Below, piece after piece: positions 34,958 through 44,059 of a DNA stretch of 64,000 bases; positions within the stretch are counted from its first letter, which is position 1; every line of letters starts with the position of its first letter. Below the pieces are notes generated by a model. It worked only from the letters and a program-made list of their open reading frames with translations. It was not told the origin of the DNA and did no database searches. Source of the DNA: Deltaproteobacteria bacterium (GTDB taxonomy: Bacteria; Desulfobacterota; Desulfobulbia; Desulfobulbales; Desulfurivibrionaceae); NCBI GenBank assembly GCA_021802775.1, contig JAJZRJ010000001.1, positions 85,615-149,614 on the forward strand. Direction: 5' to 3'. A program made the translations under genes and the position numbers.

Positions 34958-35698
34958 ATGCAATGCCCCGGACAGGACAGCCGCTACTGGGATTTTCACG
35001 CCATCTTCGAGGCGCAGTGCCCCAAGTGCGGCCACAGCGTCGAGTTCTTCAAGGATGACGCCAGCCGCAAATGCGGGAGCTGCGGCACCCGGATGCTCAA
35101 CCCGGCCAACGACTTCGGCTGCGCCGCTTATTGCCCCTATGCCGAGCAGTGCCTGGGCACCCTGCCGCCCGAACTGCTGGCCAAGAAGAAAGAATTGCTC
35201 AAAGACCGGGTGGCCATCGCGATGAAGCGCTACTTCGGCGAGGACTTCCGCCGCATCGGCCATGCCAGCCGCGTAGCCCGCTACGCCGAAGAGATCGGAC
35301 GCGCCGAGGGGAGCAACCCGGCAATCACGCTCATCACCGCCTATCTCCACGACATCGGCATCAAGGAGGCGGAGCGCAAATTCAACAGCTCGGCTGCCCG
35401 CTACCAGCATCAGGAAGGGCCACCGGTGGCGCGGCAGATCCTCACCGGTTTGGGGGCGGCCCCGGCCCTCATCGACGAGGTGTGCGACATCATCGGCCAC
35501 CACCACACCCCGCGGCCGGAGGAAACGCTCAATTTCAAGGTCCTTTACGACGCCGACCTCATCACCAACCTGGAGGAAGAACACCCGGACAAGGCGGCGC
35601 ATCAGGAGCACTTCCAGAAGATCATCGCCAGGTCCTTTCTCACCAAGAGCGGCGCCGCCCTGGCCCAAAAGGTGCTGCTCTCCGGCTTTGACCGGTAA
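34958..35698 (+). CDS. HD-domain phosphohydrolase-like protein with N-terminal cysteine-rich region
   Basis: A 246-residue protein encoded between hcp and its ferredoxin. The N-terminal 70 residues hold two CxxC pairs (CPKCGH, CGSCGT) and then CAAYCPYAEQC, suggesting a zinc ribbon and possibly an Fe-S site. From about residue 85 an HD domain follows: IGHASRVARYAEEIG, ITAYLHDIGI with the HD doublet, VCDIIGHHHTPRP and LYDADLITNLEEE. HD domains hydrolyse phosphoesters or cyclic nucleotides. HD proteins recur beside hcp in anaerobes as far as I recall, but the substrate is unknown. Confidence 0.8.
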   Translation: MQCPGQDSRYWDFHAIFEAQCPKCGHSVEFFKDDASRKCGSCGTRMLNPANDFGCAAYCPYAEQCLGTLPPELLAKKKELLKDRVAIAMKRYFGEDFRRIGHASRVARYAEEIGRAEGSNPAITLITAYLHDIGIKEAERKFNSSAARYQHQEGPPVARQILTGLGAAPALIDEVCDIIGHHHTPRPEETLNFKVLYDADLITNLEEEHPDKAAHQEHFQKIIARSFLTKSGAALAQKVLLSGFDR

Positions 35699-35724
35699 CA
35701 CGACTGCTCCAGGAGGAGTTTTTT

Positions 35725-36474
35725 ATGAAGGTTACTCGCAAGATCATTGAAATCGACGAGGCGCTCTGCAACGGCTGCGGCCAGTGCGTACCCGGCTGTG
35801 CCGAAGGCGCGCTCCGGATCGTTGACGGCAAGGCCAAGTTGCTGGCGGAGAAATATTGTGACGGCCTCGGCGCCTGCCTGGGCGGCTGCCCCACCGGGGC
35901 GCTGCGCATCGTCGAACGCGAGGCCGAGGACTTCGACGAGGAGGCGGTAGAGGAACTGCTGCACCAGAAAGAGGAAGAGCCCATGGCCTGCGGCTGCCCC
36001 TCCTCCCGGCTCCAGGTCTTCCAGCCGACGGCCACCCCTTGCCAGGCGGCGAATCAGCCCAAATCGCTCACCGGCCCTGGCGAGGTCACCTCGCGCCTGA
36101 CCCACTGGCCGGTGCAGATCCGGCTGGTGCCGGCGACGGCTCCCTTCCTCAAAAATGCCGATCTGCTGGTGGCCGCCGACTGCACCCCGCTCGCCTACCC
36201 GCACTTCCACCGCGATCTCTTGGCCGGCAGGGTGGTGATGATGGGCTGCCCCAAGTTCGACGAGACCGGCGGCTACGTGCAAAAAATTGCCGAGATCTTC
36301 GCCACCGCCCGGATCAAGAGCGTCACCGTGGCGATCATGGAGGTGCCCTGCTGCGCCAACATGCGGGCCATCATCCGCCGGGCCATGGAGATGGCCGGCC
36401 GCGAGATTCCGGTAACCGAGATCGTCATCAGCGCCCGCGGCGAGATCATCCGTCAGGGCGCCATGGCCGCCTGA
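35725..36474 (+). CDS. 4Fe-4S ferredoxin-type protein of the hcp operon
   Basis: A 249-residue electron-transfer protein, the likely redox partner of Hcp. Two N-terminal cluster motifs are CNGCGQCVPGC and CDGLGACLGGCP (residues 14-64). A 30-residue acidic linker leads to CGCPSS and then a C-terminal domain with MGCPKFDETGGYVQKI and EVPCCANMRAIIRRAM, containing further cysteines. This layout matches the hcp-associated ferredoxin called FrdX in regulon studies of sulfate reducers. AGGAGG precedes the ATG. Last gene of the operon; a hairpin follows. Confidence 0.88.
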   Translation: MKVTRKIIEIDEALCNGCGQCVPGCAEGALRIVDGKAKLLAEKYCDGLGACLGGCPTGALRIVEREAEDFDEEAVEELLHQKEEEPMACGCPSSRLQVFQPTATPCQAANQPKSLTGPGEVTSRLTHWPVQIRLVPATAPFLKNADLLVAADCTPLAYPHFHRDLLAGRVVMMGCPKFDETGGYVQKIAEIFATARIKSVTVAIMEVPCCANMRAIIRRAMEMAGREIPVTEIVISARGEIIRQGAMAA

Positions 36475-36495
36475 TCCCTCCGCTCCTCCTTCTCC

Positions 36496-36545
36496 GCAAA
36501 GTGGGGCGCCGCCGCAACAACGGCCGTCCCACTTTGCCCTTTTGT
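36496..36545 (+). terminator. Terminator-like hairpin after the hcp operon
   Basis: GCAAAGTGGG / CCCACTTTGC form a 10-bp stem around an inner GCCG/CGGC hairpin, followed by CCCTTTTGTTTT. It lies 21 bases after the ferredoxin stop. Confidence 0.65.
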
Positions 36546-36645
36546 TTTCCGGCAAAACGGGGTAAATAAATCGAAATCAAGCCCTCGTTGCAGTGCCACA
36601 TGGTATCACCATCAGGAAAACAAACTCCTCCATAAGGAGCCGTGC

Positions 36646-37143
36646 ATGAATCAGAACACCCGCCGTCATTCCCTGCTCACCCTCTTCCTGCTGGCCTTGG
36701 TGTTGCTGGCAAACACCGCCCACGCCGCCACTCTCATGCCACGCTTTGTGCTGCCTTCGGCCACCGACGGCAAGGCCGTCGACAGCAACACCTTCAAGGG
36801 CAAGGTACTGCTGGTGAACTTCTGGGCCACCTGGTGCCCGCCCTGCCGCAAGGAGATCCCCTCGCTGGTCGCACTCCAGGGAAAATACGCCGCCAAGGGC
36901 TTTTCCGTCATCGGCATCTCCACCGACCAGGGCGGCTCCTCGCTGGTGGCCAAGTTCGCCCGGAAAATGAACGTTAATTATCCGGTGGTCATCTCCGACA
37001 ACGAAACCCCGCGTAATTTCGGCAACATCCTCGGCATCCCCACCTCCTTCCTGGTGGACAGGGGCGGCAATGTCCGCAAGCGGTACGATGGTTATGTGGA
37101 CTCCGAAACCTTGGAGCGGGATCTGCTGCAAATCCTCAAATAA
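36646..37143 (+). CDS. TlpA/ResA-family periplasmic thioredoxin-like protein
   Basis: A 165-residue exported thiol-disulfide protein. A signal peptide covers residues 1-27 (LLTLFLLALVLLANTAHAA). The thioredoxin active site is NFWATWCPPCRKEIPSLVAL, with CPPC at the usual position; GIPTSFLVDRGG contains the cis-proline. Proteins like this keep cytochrome c or other periplasmic thiols reduced, or move electrons from the membrane. It stands alone between the hcp operon and the small exported protein, so a specific partner is not evident. Confidence 0.9.
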   Translation: MNQNTRRHSLLTLFLLALVLLANTAHAATLMPRFVLPSATDGKAVDSNTFKGKVLLVNFWATWCPPCRKEIPSLVALQGKYAAKGFSVIGISTDQGGSSLVAKFARKMNVNYPVVISDNETPRNFGNILGIPTSFLVDRGGNVRKRYDGYVDSETLERDLLQILK

Positions 37144-37182
37144 CACAGCGTGGTACCGAGCAATTACACGTCTTTTTTCATA

Positions 37183-37210
37183 TTGACAAGTCAGGCGGAT
37201 TGCGTAATAT
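37183..37210 (+). promoter_or_regulatory. Strong sigma-70 promoter before the small exported protein
   Basis: TTGACA (37183-37188), a 16-base spacer and TAATAT (37205-37210). The leader of about 70 bases contains the hairpin GGTGAA/TTCACC (37237-37251). Confidence 0.8.
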
Positions 37211-37287
37211 CAACCGTAAGACTCCGTTGCGCTGCTGGTGAATGGTTCACCCGATAGCTTACAAACATTTGTTCAAGGAGAGATGGC

Positions 37288-37533
37288 ATGAGCAAGAAGA
37301 TTGTATCGCTGGCCCTGGCTATGACTTTTGTCGCAACCACCGCGGTTGCTTCCTTTGCTAACGACTGCACCGGCACCGTAACCGCCGTTGCTGGTAATTC
37401 CGCCACTGTAAAATGCGATGACGGCAAGGAAGTAAAGGCCACCGGCGCAGCCAAGGTAGGCGACAAGGTTACCGTAAAGGGCGATAAGATCGAGGCCGCC
37501 AAGAAGGCCAAGAAGAAGATCGAAGGTTGCTAA
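37288..37533 (+). CDS. Small exported protein, unknown function
   Basis: An 81-residue protein with a signal peptide of about 23 residues (LALAMTFVATTAVASFA). The mature part is about 58 residues: CTGTVTAVAGNSATVKCDDG with Cys residues bracketing a beta-rich stretch, KVGDKVTVKGDKIEA and a Lys-rich end KKAKKKIEGC with a terminal cysteine. The pattern of short strands resembles a small OB- or SH3-like barrel. It is reminiscent of ExtJ-type small proteins of metal-reducing delta-proteobacteria, but I cannot confirm that. A strong promoter, good Shine-Dalgarno (AAGGAGAG) and a strong terminator suggest an abundant monocistronic product. Confidence 0.75.
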   Translation: MSKKIVSLALAMTFVATTAVASFANDCTGTVTAVAGNSATVKCDDGKEVKATGAAKVGDKVTVKGDKIEAAKKAKKKIEGC

Positions 37534-37560
37534 TCCCCTTCAACCACGCTGTTGCTTGCA

Positions 37561-37598
37561 AGGAACCGCCCGGCAGCCGCCGGGCGGTTCCTTTTTTT
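37561..37598 (+). terminator. Rho-independent terminator after the small exported protein
   Basis: A 14-bp perfect stem AGGAACCGCCCGGC / GCCGGGCGGTTCCT with a 4-base loop and seven T residues. Confidence 0.95.
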
Positions 37599-37664
37599 GT
37601 CTAGCCCCCTTGCGGACCGCACCGCTGCCCGGCGCCGCCCACCTCAAAGCGTATCGTGGATGCC

Positions 37665-38477
37665 ATGAACCTCCTCCAAGCCATCCTGCTGGGCCTGATC
37701 CAGGGCGCCACCGAGTTCCTGCCCATCTCCAGTTCCGGCCATCTCGCCCTGGCCCATTACTTCTTCGGGATCACCGAGGCAGGGCTCGCCTTTGACGTGG
37801 GCCTGCACCTCGGAACCCTGGTCGCCATCGTCATCTATTTCCGCGACGACCTGCTCACCATGGCCGCCGCCCTGCTCCAGCCCGGCCGTCAAGACGGCGA
37901 ACGCCGGCAACGCCGCCAGCTCTTCTGGTTCCTGGTCGCGGCGACCATTCCCGGCGTGATTGCCGGACTGCTGCTGGAGAAGGCCGCCGAAACCAGCCTG
38001 CGCCACCCGGCCATGGTGGCTATCACCCTTTCGGTGGCCGGCCTGTTGCTGCTCATCGCCGACCGCAACGGCGTCCGGAGCCGGCCGTTCGATACCATCA
38101 CCCTGAAGGACGCGCTCATCATCGGCTGCGCCCAGGCCATGGCTATCATCCCGGGCGTCTCCCGAAGCGGGGCCACCATCACCGCCGCACTTTTCCGCCA
38201 TCTGGATCGCCAGGCCGCGGTGCGTTTCTCCTTCCTGCTCTCCGCCCCGATCATCTTCGGCGCCGGGGTGTACAAGATCCCGGAAATCGTCGCGAACGGC
38301 CTGCTCACCGACCATTTTTCCGCCTATGTGGCCGGTTTTATCGCCGCCGCCCTTTCCGGTTATCTCTTCATCGCCTTCCTCGTGCGCTTCATCAAGACGC
38401 GCTCCTTTGCCATCTTTGCTTACTACCGTTTCGCCTTAAGCGCCGTGGTACTGCTGGCGCTGCTGCTGAACGCCTAG
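37665..38477 (+). CDS. uppP: Undecaprenyl-diphosphatase UppP (BacA family)
   Basis: Recycles undecaprenyl pyrophosphate, the lipid carrier of cell-wall synthesis; high dosage gives bacitracin resistance. LIQGATEFLPISSSGHLAL is the first catalytic motif with the essential Glu, and AQAMAIIPGVSRSGATI is the second (PGxSRSGxT). Seven or eight hydrophobic segments fill the 270 residues. A GTG at 37656 is in frame three codons upstream; the ATG at 37665 fits the family N-terminus (NLLQAILLGLIQG). Confidence 0.96.
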   Translation: MNLLQAILLGLIQGATEFLPISSSGHLALAHYFFGITEAGLAFDVGLHLGTLVAIVIYFRDDLLTMAAALLQPGRQDGERRQRRQLFWFLVAATIPGVIAGLLLEKAAETSLRHPAMVAITLSVAGLLLLIADRNGVRSRPFDTITLKDALIIGCAQAMAIIPGVSRSGATITAALFRHLDRQAAVRFSFLLSAPIIFGAGVYKIPEIVANGLLTDHFSAYVAGFIAAALSGYLFIAFLVRFIKTRSFAIFAYYRFALSAVVLLALLLNA

Positions 38478-38502
38478 CGCCCTTTCCAGGAAGAGGTTGG
38501 TC

Positions 38503-39201
38503 ATGAATCCCGCCGAACTGCCGGAAAAACGATTCAAGCTCTATCGGGAGCTCCTGAAGCGCTACAAGGTCTCCTTCACGCCGCTCACGGTCCGCGGCCA
38601 CCATCTGGAGATCCTCCAGGTGGATGATCTGGAACCATTGCTGGCCGGCAAGGATCCCTTCAAGGACGTGGAGCGCTTCCCCTTCTGGGTCAGGTTGTGG
38701 GAGGCCTCGCTGGCCCTGGCCGACCTGATGGCCTCGCTGCCGCCCAAGCCGGGCCAGACCCTGCTCGAACTGGGCGCCGGCCTTGCCGCCCCAGGTTTGG
38801 CCGCGGCCGCCGCCGGCTACCAGGTGACCTTGAGCGACTACGAACAGTACATCCTCAACTTCCAGAAGGTCAACGCCGCGGCGAACAAGGTAGAGGACCG
38901 GGTCCGCCACGTCCTCCTCGACTGGCTCAAGCCGCCCGCAGACCTGCCGCAGTACGACACCATCATCGGCGCCGAGATCCTCTTCCGCGAAAACTTCTTC
39001 GAACCGCTCATCACCATCTTCCGCCAACACCTCAAGCCCGGCGGACTCATCTACCTGGCCCACGACGTGCGGCGCAAGAGCCTGCCGAAATTCCTGATCG
39101 CGGCGGAAAAATACTTCGAGGTGGCGGTGAGCAAGCGCACCCTGCGCACCGAAGACAAGGAACTCACCATCATCGTCAACCGTCTCACCTCGCGCAGCTA
39201 A
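38503..39201 (+). CDS. Class I SAM-dependent methyltransferase (METTL/Methyltransf_16-like)
   Basis: A 232-residue Rossmann methyltransferase. Motif I is LLELGAGLAAPGLAAAAAG; the acidic motif II is VTLSDYEQYI; TIIGAEILFRENFFEPLITI is motif IV, and GGLIYLAHDVRRKS is motif V-VI. The pattern LELGAGxxxPGxxAA with FPFWVRLWEASLALAD just before it resembles the lysine methyltransferase group METTL16/21-like in which a W-E-A/S segment precedes motif I. Substrate unknown. ATG 38503 has AGGAAGAGG upstream. Confidence 0.82.
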   Translation: MNPAELPEKRFKLYRELLKRYKVSFTPLTVRGHHLEILQVDDLEPLLAGKDPFKDVERFPFWVRLWEASLALADLMASLPPKPGQTLLELGAGLAAPGLAAAAAGYQVTLSDYEQYILNFQKVNAAANKVEDRVRHVLLDWLKPPADLPQYDTIIGAEILFRENFFEPLITIFRQHLKPGGLIYLAHDVRRKSLPKFLIAAEKYFEVAVSKRTLRTEDKELTIIVNRLTSRS

Positions 39202-39213
39202 GGGAGGAGCACC

Positions 39214-40035
39214 ATGCGCTACGACGAAATCGACTGGAACGCCCTCTGGCAGGAGGCGCGCCGCGCCAAATCCTGGAAAAAGAAAGGCCGGACCGATTGG
39301 GATCAGCGGGCCGCCGGCTTTGCCGCCCGCAACATCGACTCGCCTTACGTGACCCAATTCCTCGACAAACTCCCCCTGGAGCGGAAGTGGAGCGTACTCG
39401 ATGTGGGCTGCGGCCCCGGCACCTTGTCGCTCCCTTTGGCCCACGAGGTGCGCCAGGTGACGGCCATCGATTTCTCGGCGGCCATGCTGGCTGAGCTGCG
39501 GCAACGGGCCGAGGCGATGGGCGTCGAAAACCTGACGACCATCCAGGCCGCCTGGGAAGATGACTGGGAGGCGCTCCATATCGCACCGCACGACGTGGCC
39601 ATTGCCTCGCGTTCGCTCTCGGTGGACAACCTCGAAGGGGCACTCACCAAGCTCGACTGCTGGGCCACCAAGGCAGTCTATCTCACCGACCGGGTCGGCG
39701 CCGGCCCCTTTGACCCCGACCTCTTCGCCGCCCTCGGCCGCCCCTTTGCGCCGGGACCGGACTACATCTACACCGTGAATCTGCTCTACACCATGGGCAT
39801 TCACGCCCGGGTGGACTTCATCACCCTGGCAGCCACCAGGCGTTACGAATCGCCGGACGAAGCGATCCAGTCCCATGCCTGGATGGTGGACGACCTCACC
39901 CCGGCGGAAACGGAACGGCTCACCGACTACGTGGAAAGACGGCTACGCCGCCATCCGGAGGGCGGCTGGGAATTCCGCCGCCGGCTGGCGCCCCGGTGGG
40001 CGCTCATCTGGTGGCGCAAGGCTGAAGAACGATGA
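39214..40035 (+). CDS. Class I SAM-dependent methyltransferase
   Basis: A 273-residue methyltransferase. Motif [17 protein letters not shown] (residues 62-77) and motif [13 protein letters not shown] are clear; [13 protein letters not shown] is the motif IV region. The N-terminal [20 protein letters not shown] segment, with Trp-rich helices, is common in methyltransferases of anaerobes near corrinoid or metal genes, but the substrate cannot be assigned. It lies 12 bases after the previous methyltransferase, and its stop overlaps the mnmG start as ATGA, so the three are likely cotranscribed. Confidence 0.85.
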   Translation: MRYDEIDWNALWQEARRAKSWKKKGRTDWDQRAAGFAARNIDSPYVTQFLDKLPLERKWSVLDVGCGPGTLSLPLAHEVRQVTAIDFSAAMLAELRQRAEAMGVENLTTIQAAWEDDWEALHIAPHDVAIASRSLSVDNLEGALTKLDCWATKAVYLTDRVGAGPFDPDLFAALGRPFAPGPDYIYTVNLLYTMGIHARVDFITLAATRRYESPDEAIQSHAWMVDDLTPAETERLTDYVERRLRRHPEGGWEFRRRLAPRWALIWWRKAEER

Positions 40036-41909
40036 ACAGCCGGGCTGCCTACGACGTCATCGTCATCGGCGCGGGCCACGCCGGTTGCGAGGCCGCCCTG
40101 GCTGCCGCCCGCATGGGCTGCCGCACCGCGGTGCTGGTGATGAACGCCGATTCCATCGGCGCCATGAGCTGCAACCCGGCCATCGGCGGGCTGGCCAAGG
40201 GCCATCTGGTCAAGGAGATCGACGCCCTGGGCGGCGAGATGGCCAAAAACATCGACGCCACCGCCATCCAGTTCCGGCGTTTGAACACCAGCAAGGGGCC
40301 GGCGGTGTGGTCCTCCCGCGCCCAGGCCGACCGCCTGCTCTACCGGCTGCGGATGAAATCGGTGCTGGAGCGCCAGCAAAACCTCGACATCCGCCAGGCC
40401 GTGGCGGACCGGCTGCTCATCAGAAACGGCAGGGTGGCCGGGGTGGTCACCTCGCTGGACGAGGAATTGCCCGGCAAGGCGGTGGTGATCGCCACCGGCA
40501 CCTTCTTGAATGGCCTGATCCACATCGGCCTCAAGAGCTTCCCAGCCGGCCGCATGGGCGATGCCCCCTCACTGAAGCTCCCCGAACACCTGCGCGAGCT
40601 GGGTTTTAGCATGGGCCGGCTCAAGACCGGCACCACCCCGCGCCTGGACGGCACCACCATCGATTACACCGAGCTGGAGGCGCAACCGAGCGACACCCCG
40701 CCGCACCTCTTTTCCTTTGCCAACCTCGGCAGCCAGCCGCCGCTGCCGCAACGCCCCTGCCACATCACCTACACCAACGCCGCAACCCACGCGATCATCC
40801 GGGCCGGCACCGGCCGCTCGCCCATGTTCACCGGGATCATCGAGGGCGTGGGCGCCCGCTACTGCCCCTCCATCGAGGACAAGATCATGCGCTTCCCGGA
40901 CAAGGAGCGCCACCAGATCTTTCTCGAACCCGAGGGACTCGACACGGTGGAGGTCTATCCCAACGGCCTGCCCACCAGCCTGCCGGTGGATGTCCAGCAG
41001 GCCATGCTGAAGAGCATCAAGGGGCTGGAACAGGTGCGGGTCATCCGGCCTGGCTATGCCATTGAATACGACTACGTCGATCCGCTGGAACTTGCCCCCA
41101 GCCTTGAAACCAAGCGGCTGCCGGGCCTCTTCCTCGCCGGCCAGATCAACGGCACCTCGGGCTACGAGGAGGCGGGCGCCCAGGGGCTGATCGCCGGGAT
41201 CAACGCGGTGCAGTCCGTGCGCCACGCCGAACCCTTGGTTCTCGACCGCTCCCAGGCCTATACCGGGGTGCTCATCGACGACCTGGTCACCAAGGGCACC
41301 AAGGAACCCTACCGGCTCTTCACCTCCCGGGCCGAATACCGGCTGCTGCTGCGGGAGGACAATGCCGATCTGCGGCTCACCGAGATCGGCCGCCACCTCG
41401 GCCTGGTAGATGACGCAGCCTACACGAAATTCCAGGCCCGCCGCGATGCCATCATTGCCGGCCGCGAGACCCTGCGGCAGATCACGGTGAAGCCCTCGGC
41501 CGCAGTGCATGAAAAACTGGCAGCCTTGGGCAGCACCCCGCTCAAGCAGACCATGAGCCTGGCCGAGTTGCTGCGCCGGCCGGAACTCAATCTGGCGGCC
41601 GTGGCCTCGCTCACCGACCACGACCTGACCATGCCGGAGGAGGTCGGCCAGGAGGTGGAGCTGGAGGTGAAGTACGAAGGATACATCAGCCGCCAGGAGG
41701 AGCAGGTGGCGCGCTTCCGCAAGCTCGAAGAGGTGCGGCTGCCCGGCGACATGACCTATAGCGGCCTGCCGGGCCTCTCCCGCGAGGTGGTGGAAAAACT
41801 CACCCGCATCCGGCCGCGCACCCTGGGCCAGGCCGGCCGCATCTCCGGCGTCACCCCCGCCGCCATCGCGGTGCTGCAGATTCACCTCAAAAAGGCGAAT
41901 CTCCTGTAA
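40032..41909 (+). CDS. mnmG: tRNA uridine-5-carboxymethylaminomethyl modification enzyme MnmG (GidA)
   Basis: With MnmE it installs cmnm5 on U34 of several tRNAs, using FAD and methylenetetrahydrofolate. The N-terminal FAD site is [40 protein letters not shown] is the hallmark next motif; [25 protein letters not shown] and [20 protein letters not shown] follow. The C-terminal GidA-associated domain includes [15 protein letters not shown]. 625 residues is standard. mnmE is not in the window. It is convergent with the prepilin peptidase gene, two bases away. Confidence 0.97.
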   Translation: MNSRAAYDVIVIGAGHAGCEAALAAARMGCRTAVLVMNADSIGAMSCNPAIGGLAKGHLVKEIDALGGEMAKNIDATAIQFRRLNTSKGPAVWSSRAQADRLLYRLRMKSVLERQQNLDIRQAVADRLLIRNGRVAGVVTSLDEELPGKAVVIATGTFLNGLIHIGLKSFPAGRMGDAPSLKLPEHLRELGFSMGRLKTGTTPRLDGTTIDYTELEAQPSDTPPHLFSFANLGSQPPLPQRPCHITYTNAATHAIIRAGTGRSPMFTGIIEGVGARYCPSIEDKIMRFPDKERHQIFLEPEGLDTVEVYPNGLPTSLPVDVQQAMLKSIKGLEQVRVIRPGYAIEYDYVDPLELAPSLETKRLPGLFLAGQINGTSGYEEAGAQGLIAGINAVQSVRHAEPLVLDRSQAYTGVLIDDLVTKGTKEPYRLFTSRAEYRLLLREDNADLRLTEIGRHLGLVDDAAYTKFQARRDAIIAGRETLRQITVKPSAAVHEKLAALGSTPLKQTMSLAELLRRPELNLAAVASLTDHDLTMPEEVGQEVELEVKYEGYISRQEEQVARFRKLEEVRLPGDMTYSGLPGLSREVVEKLTRIRPRTLGQAGRISGVTPAAIAVLQIHLKKANLL

Positions 41910-41911
41910 GT

Positions 41912-42694
41912 TCAGCGTCCCAGCACGAAACGGAAAAAGAAGAGCAGGATCTCCCGCCGGAAGAAGAGATAGAGGAGACTCGCAATGGCCAGGAACGGGC
42001 CATACGGGATCACGGTCCGGCCGCCCTTGCGCTGCTTGACCATGGCGCCGACACCCACCACGGTACCCAGCAGCGAACTGATAAAAACCACAAAGGGCAG
42101 GGCCTGCCACCCCTGGAAGGCGCCGATCATGGCGAGCAGCTTGATGTCGCCGCCGCCCATCCCTTCCCGTTTGGTAATCAGGTAGTAGACCCAGGCGATC
42201 AGATAGAAGCTGCCGCCGCCGGCCAGGATGCCGATGGCCGCATCCTGCCAGCCCACGTAAGGATTGACCAGGGAGAGGGCAAGACCGAGGCCGAGGCCGG
42301 GCAGGCTGATGACATCGGGGATGAGCTGGTGCTCGGCATCAATGAAGATAATGGCCAGCAGGGCGGCGGTATAGAGAAAGTAGATGCCAAAGGCAACGGA
42401 AAGGCCGAATCTGCTCAAGAGGGCCAGGGAGAGGAGCGCCATGGCCAGCTCCACCGCCGGGTAGCGCCAGGAGATCACCGCATGGCAGGCCCGGCAGCGC
42501 CGCCGGAGAAGGAGAAAGCTGAGGAGCGGGATGTTGTCGTACCAGCGGATCGCCGTCTGGCAGGCCGGGCAGCGGGAGGCAGGGAAAACGACTGATTGCC
42601 CCTCCTGCGGCAGCCGCGCAATGACCACATTGAGGAAACTGCCGACAATGGCGCCCAAGGTAAAGGCCACCGCCCCCCACAACGACTCATTCAT
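41912..42694 (-). CDS. Type IV prepilin peptidase (A24 family, PilD/PulO)
   Basis: A polytopic aspartic protease that cleaves and N-methylates type IV pilins and pseudopilins. The N-terminal methylation domain has four cysteines in two CxxC pairs (CPACQT and CRACHA) around NIPLLSFLLLRRR. The catalytic aspartates are in IFIDAEHQLIPD and GGGDIKLLAMIG, the latter being the G-x-G-D motif of A24 proteases. 260 residues with about seven helices. No pilin genes are near, so its clients lie elsewhere. Confidence 0.95.
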   Translation of the reverse strand: MNESLWGAVAFTLGAIVGSFLNVVIARLPQEGQSVVFPASRCPACQTAIRWYDNIPLLSFLLLRRRCRACHAVISWRYPAVELAMALLSLALLSRFGLSVAFGIYFLYTAALLAIIFIDAEHQLIPDVISLPGLGLGLALSLVNPYVGWQDAAIGILAGGGSFYLIAWVYYLITKREGMGGGDIKLLAMIGAFQGWQALPFVVFISSLLGTVVGVGAMVKQRKGGRTVIPYGPFLAIASLLYLFFRREILLFFFRFVLGR

Positions 42695-42902
42695 GCCTAC
42701 TCCTCCAGATCATGGCCCATAACCGGCCACGGCCAACGAAACCGCATCATCATCTTGCATCCCCTTCCCTCTTCCTGCTATAGTAGCCGCGAACCAGCGC
42801 CGGGCCGTGCCGCCATCATACCTGATTTGTGCGGCGCGCACCAACCTCTGTTGCAAAAACAGCGGCCGCCCGGCACTCATACCACGAGCAGGCAAAAGAC
42901 CC

Positions 42903-43934
42903 GTGACCCTTTCCATCGACGAATCGCTCCAGAAGCTCAAGGCCGAGATCCTGGCCCAGGATTGGCGTTTGCCGCCCAAACGAATCGAGCCCCTGGAGCA
43001 GGCCTTTGCCTGCCTCAAGCAGCGGTTCAAGAGCCGCAAACATGTCCTGGCCATCCTGACCATGGCCGACAGCGTCCTCATCCACCTCAAAAAGCAGGAG
43101 GGTGACCCGCTGCCGCAGTGCCTTGATTTTCTCAAGGAGGCCATGGCCCACGTGGTTTCCATACACGAGGACGGCAAATTCAATCCGGAAAGCGAGGAAG
43201 CGCTGTTCAAGCGGGTCTATTCCCAGTTCACCCTGCTCAAGCAATTGGTGCAGAAAGAGAAACAGTGCAGCGGCCTGGATGAGGCCACTCTGGAGCAGCA
43301 TCCGCAGCCGGCGGCGACTTCGGAATCAGGAGCCGCGCTCACGGCAACGCTGAACCGCTCGGCCGCGGCGGCCAACACCTCCCCGGCCGAGCGGCCGGCC
43401 AAGGCACCCCAAATCTATGCCCCGCCGCCGGGCACCTCCTATCGCTGCATCACCCTCGGCGAACTCACCATCGGAATCGAGGAGGAGGCCCTGGCCTTCA
43501 TCTCCACCCTCTCCCCCAAACGCTACAAGGCTTACACCAAGACCAGCCATATCCCGCTCAAGGACTTCAGTCCCTTCTTCGGCAGCCTTGCCCGCCAGTT
43601 CCACGGACCGCTCGCGGCCATCAAGAGCGGCAAGCTCAAGAAACTGGAACTGCCGCTGATGATCCCGCAGGGGGTGGGCCTGCCCACCATCCCCGACGAA
43701 AACGCTCAATTCCTGCTGGTGATCAGTTGCGGCCAGTGGCACGGTGTGATCTTCGCCAGCCACGTCAGTGAAGAACTCCGTCTGCTCCGCACCTTTACCC
43801 GCGGCAGAAACGGCGACATCGCCGGCAACGGGATCATGGACGACGAATCCCTGCTGCCCCTGCTCAATGCCGCGCCCCTGCTCGAACGCGAGGGCTTCCT
43901 CGCCGCGGTGGATCGCAATTTCCTGGCCTCATAA
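42903..43934 (+). CDS. Conserved hypothetical protein, two-domain, function unknown
   Basis: A gene I do not recognise. From a GTG at 42903 it encodes 343 residues; the open frame extends to 42807 and the start is uncertain. An N-terminal helical domain (about 1-125, LKQRFKSRKHVLAILTMADS and LPQCLDFLKEAMAHVVSIHE) is joined by a Pro/Ala-rich linker to a beta-rich C-terminal half (GTSYRCITLGELTIGIEEEA, LLVISCGQWHGVIFASHVSE). The order of elements faintly recalls the small barrel of CheW (G-x-x-I ... VVISCG), so a signalling scaffold is a guess only. It stands between pilD and a PilZ gene. Confidence 0.7.
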   Translation: MTLSIDESLQKLKAEILAQDWRLPPKRIEPLEQAFACLKQRFKSRKHVLAILTMADSVLIHLKKQEGDPLPQCLDFLKEAMAHVVSIHEDGKFNPESEEALFKRVYSQFTLLKQLVQKEKQCSGLDEATLEQHPQPAATSESGAALTATLNRSAAAANTSPAERPAKAPQIYAPPPGTSYRCITLGELTIGIEEEALAFISTLSPKRYKAYTKTSHIPLKDFSPFFGSLARQFHGPLAAIKSGKLKKLELPLMIPQGVGLPTIPDENAQFLLVISCGQWHGVIFASHVSEELRLLRTFTRGRNGDIAGNGIMDDESLLPLLNAAPLLEREGFLAAVDRNFLAS

Positions 43935-44059
43935 CCAACAGGCTCTTCACTGCCGTCGGCGTGAGAAGGGGGCGCCCTTGCCCCCCTGGCCGGGGCTCTT
44001 CTTCTTTTTTGAATTCCCGCGCCGATCTGTGCTACAATGCGTCAGCCCGGAGGTGCCCC

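Noticed and set aside
33233..35701. An 822-codon minus-strand frame opposite hcp and the HD gene
   Set aside because: Spans two well-supported plus-strand genes and their spacer; antisense artefact of high GC.
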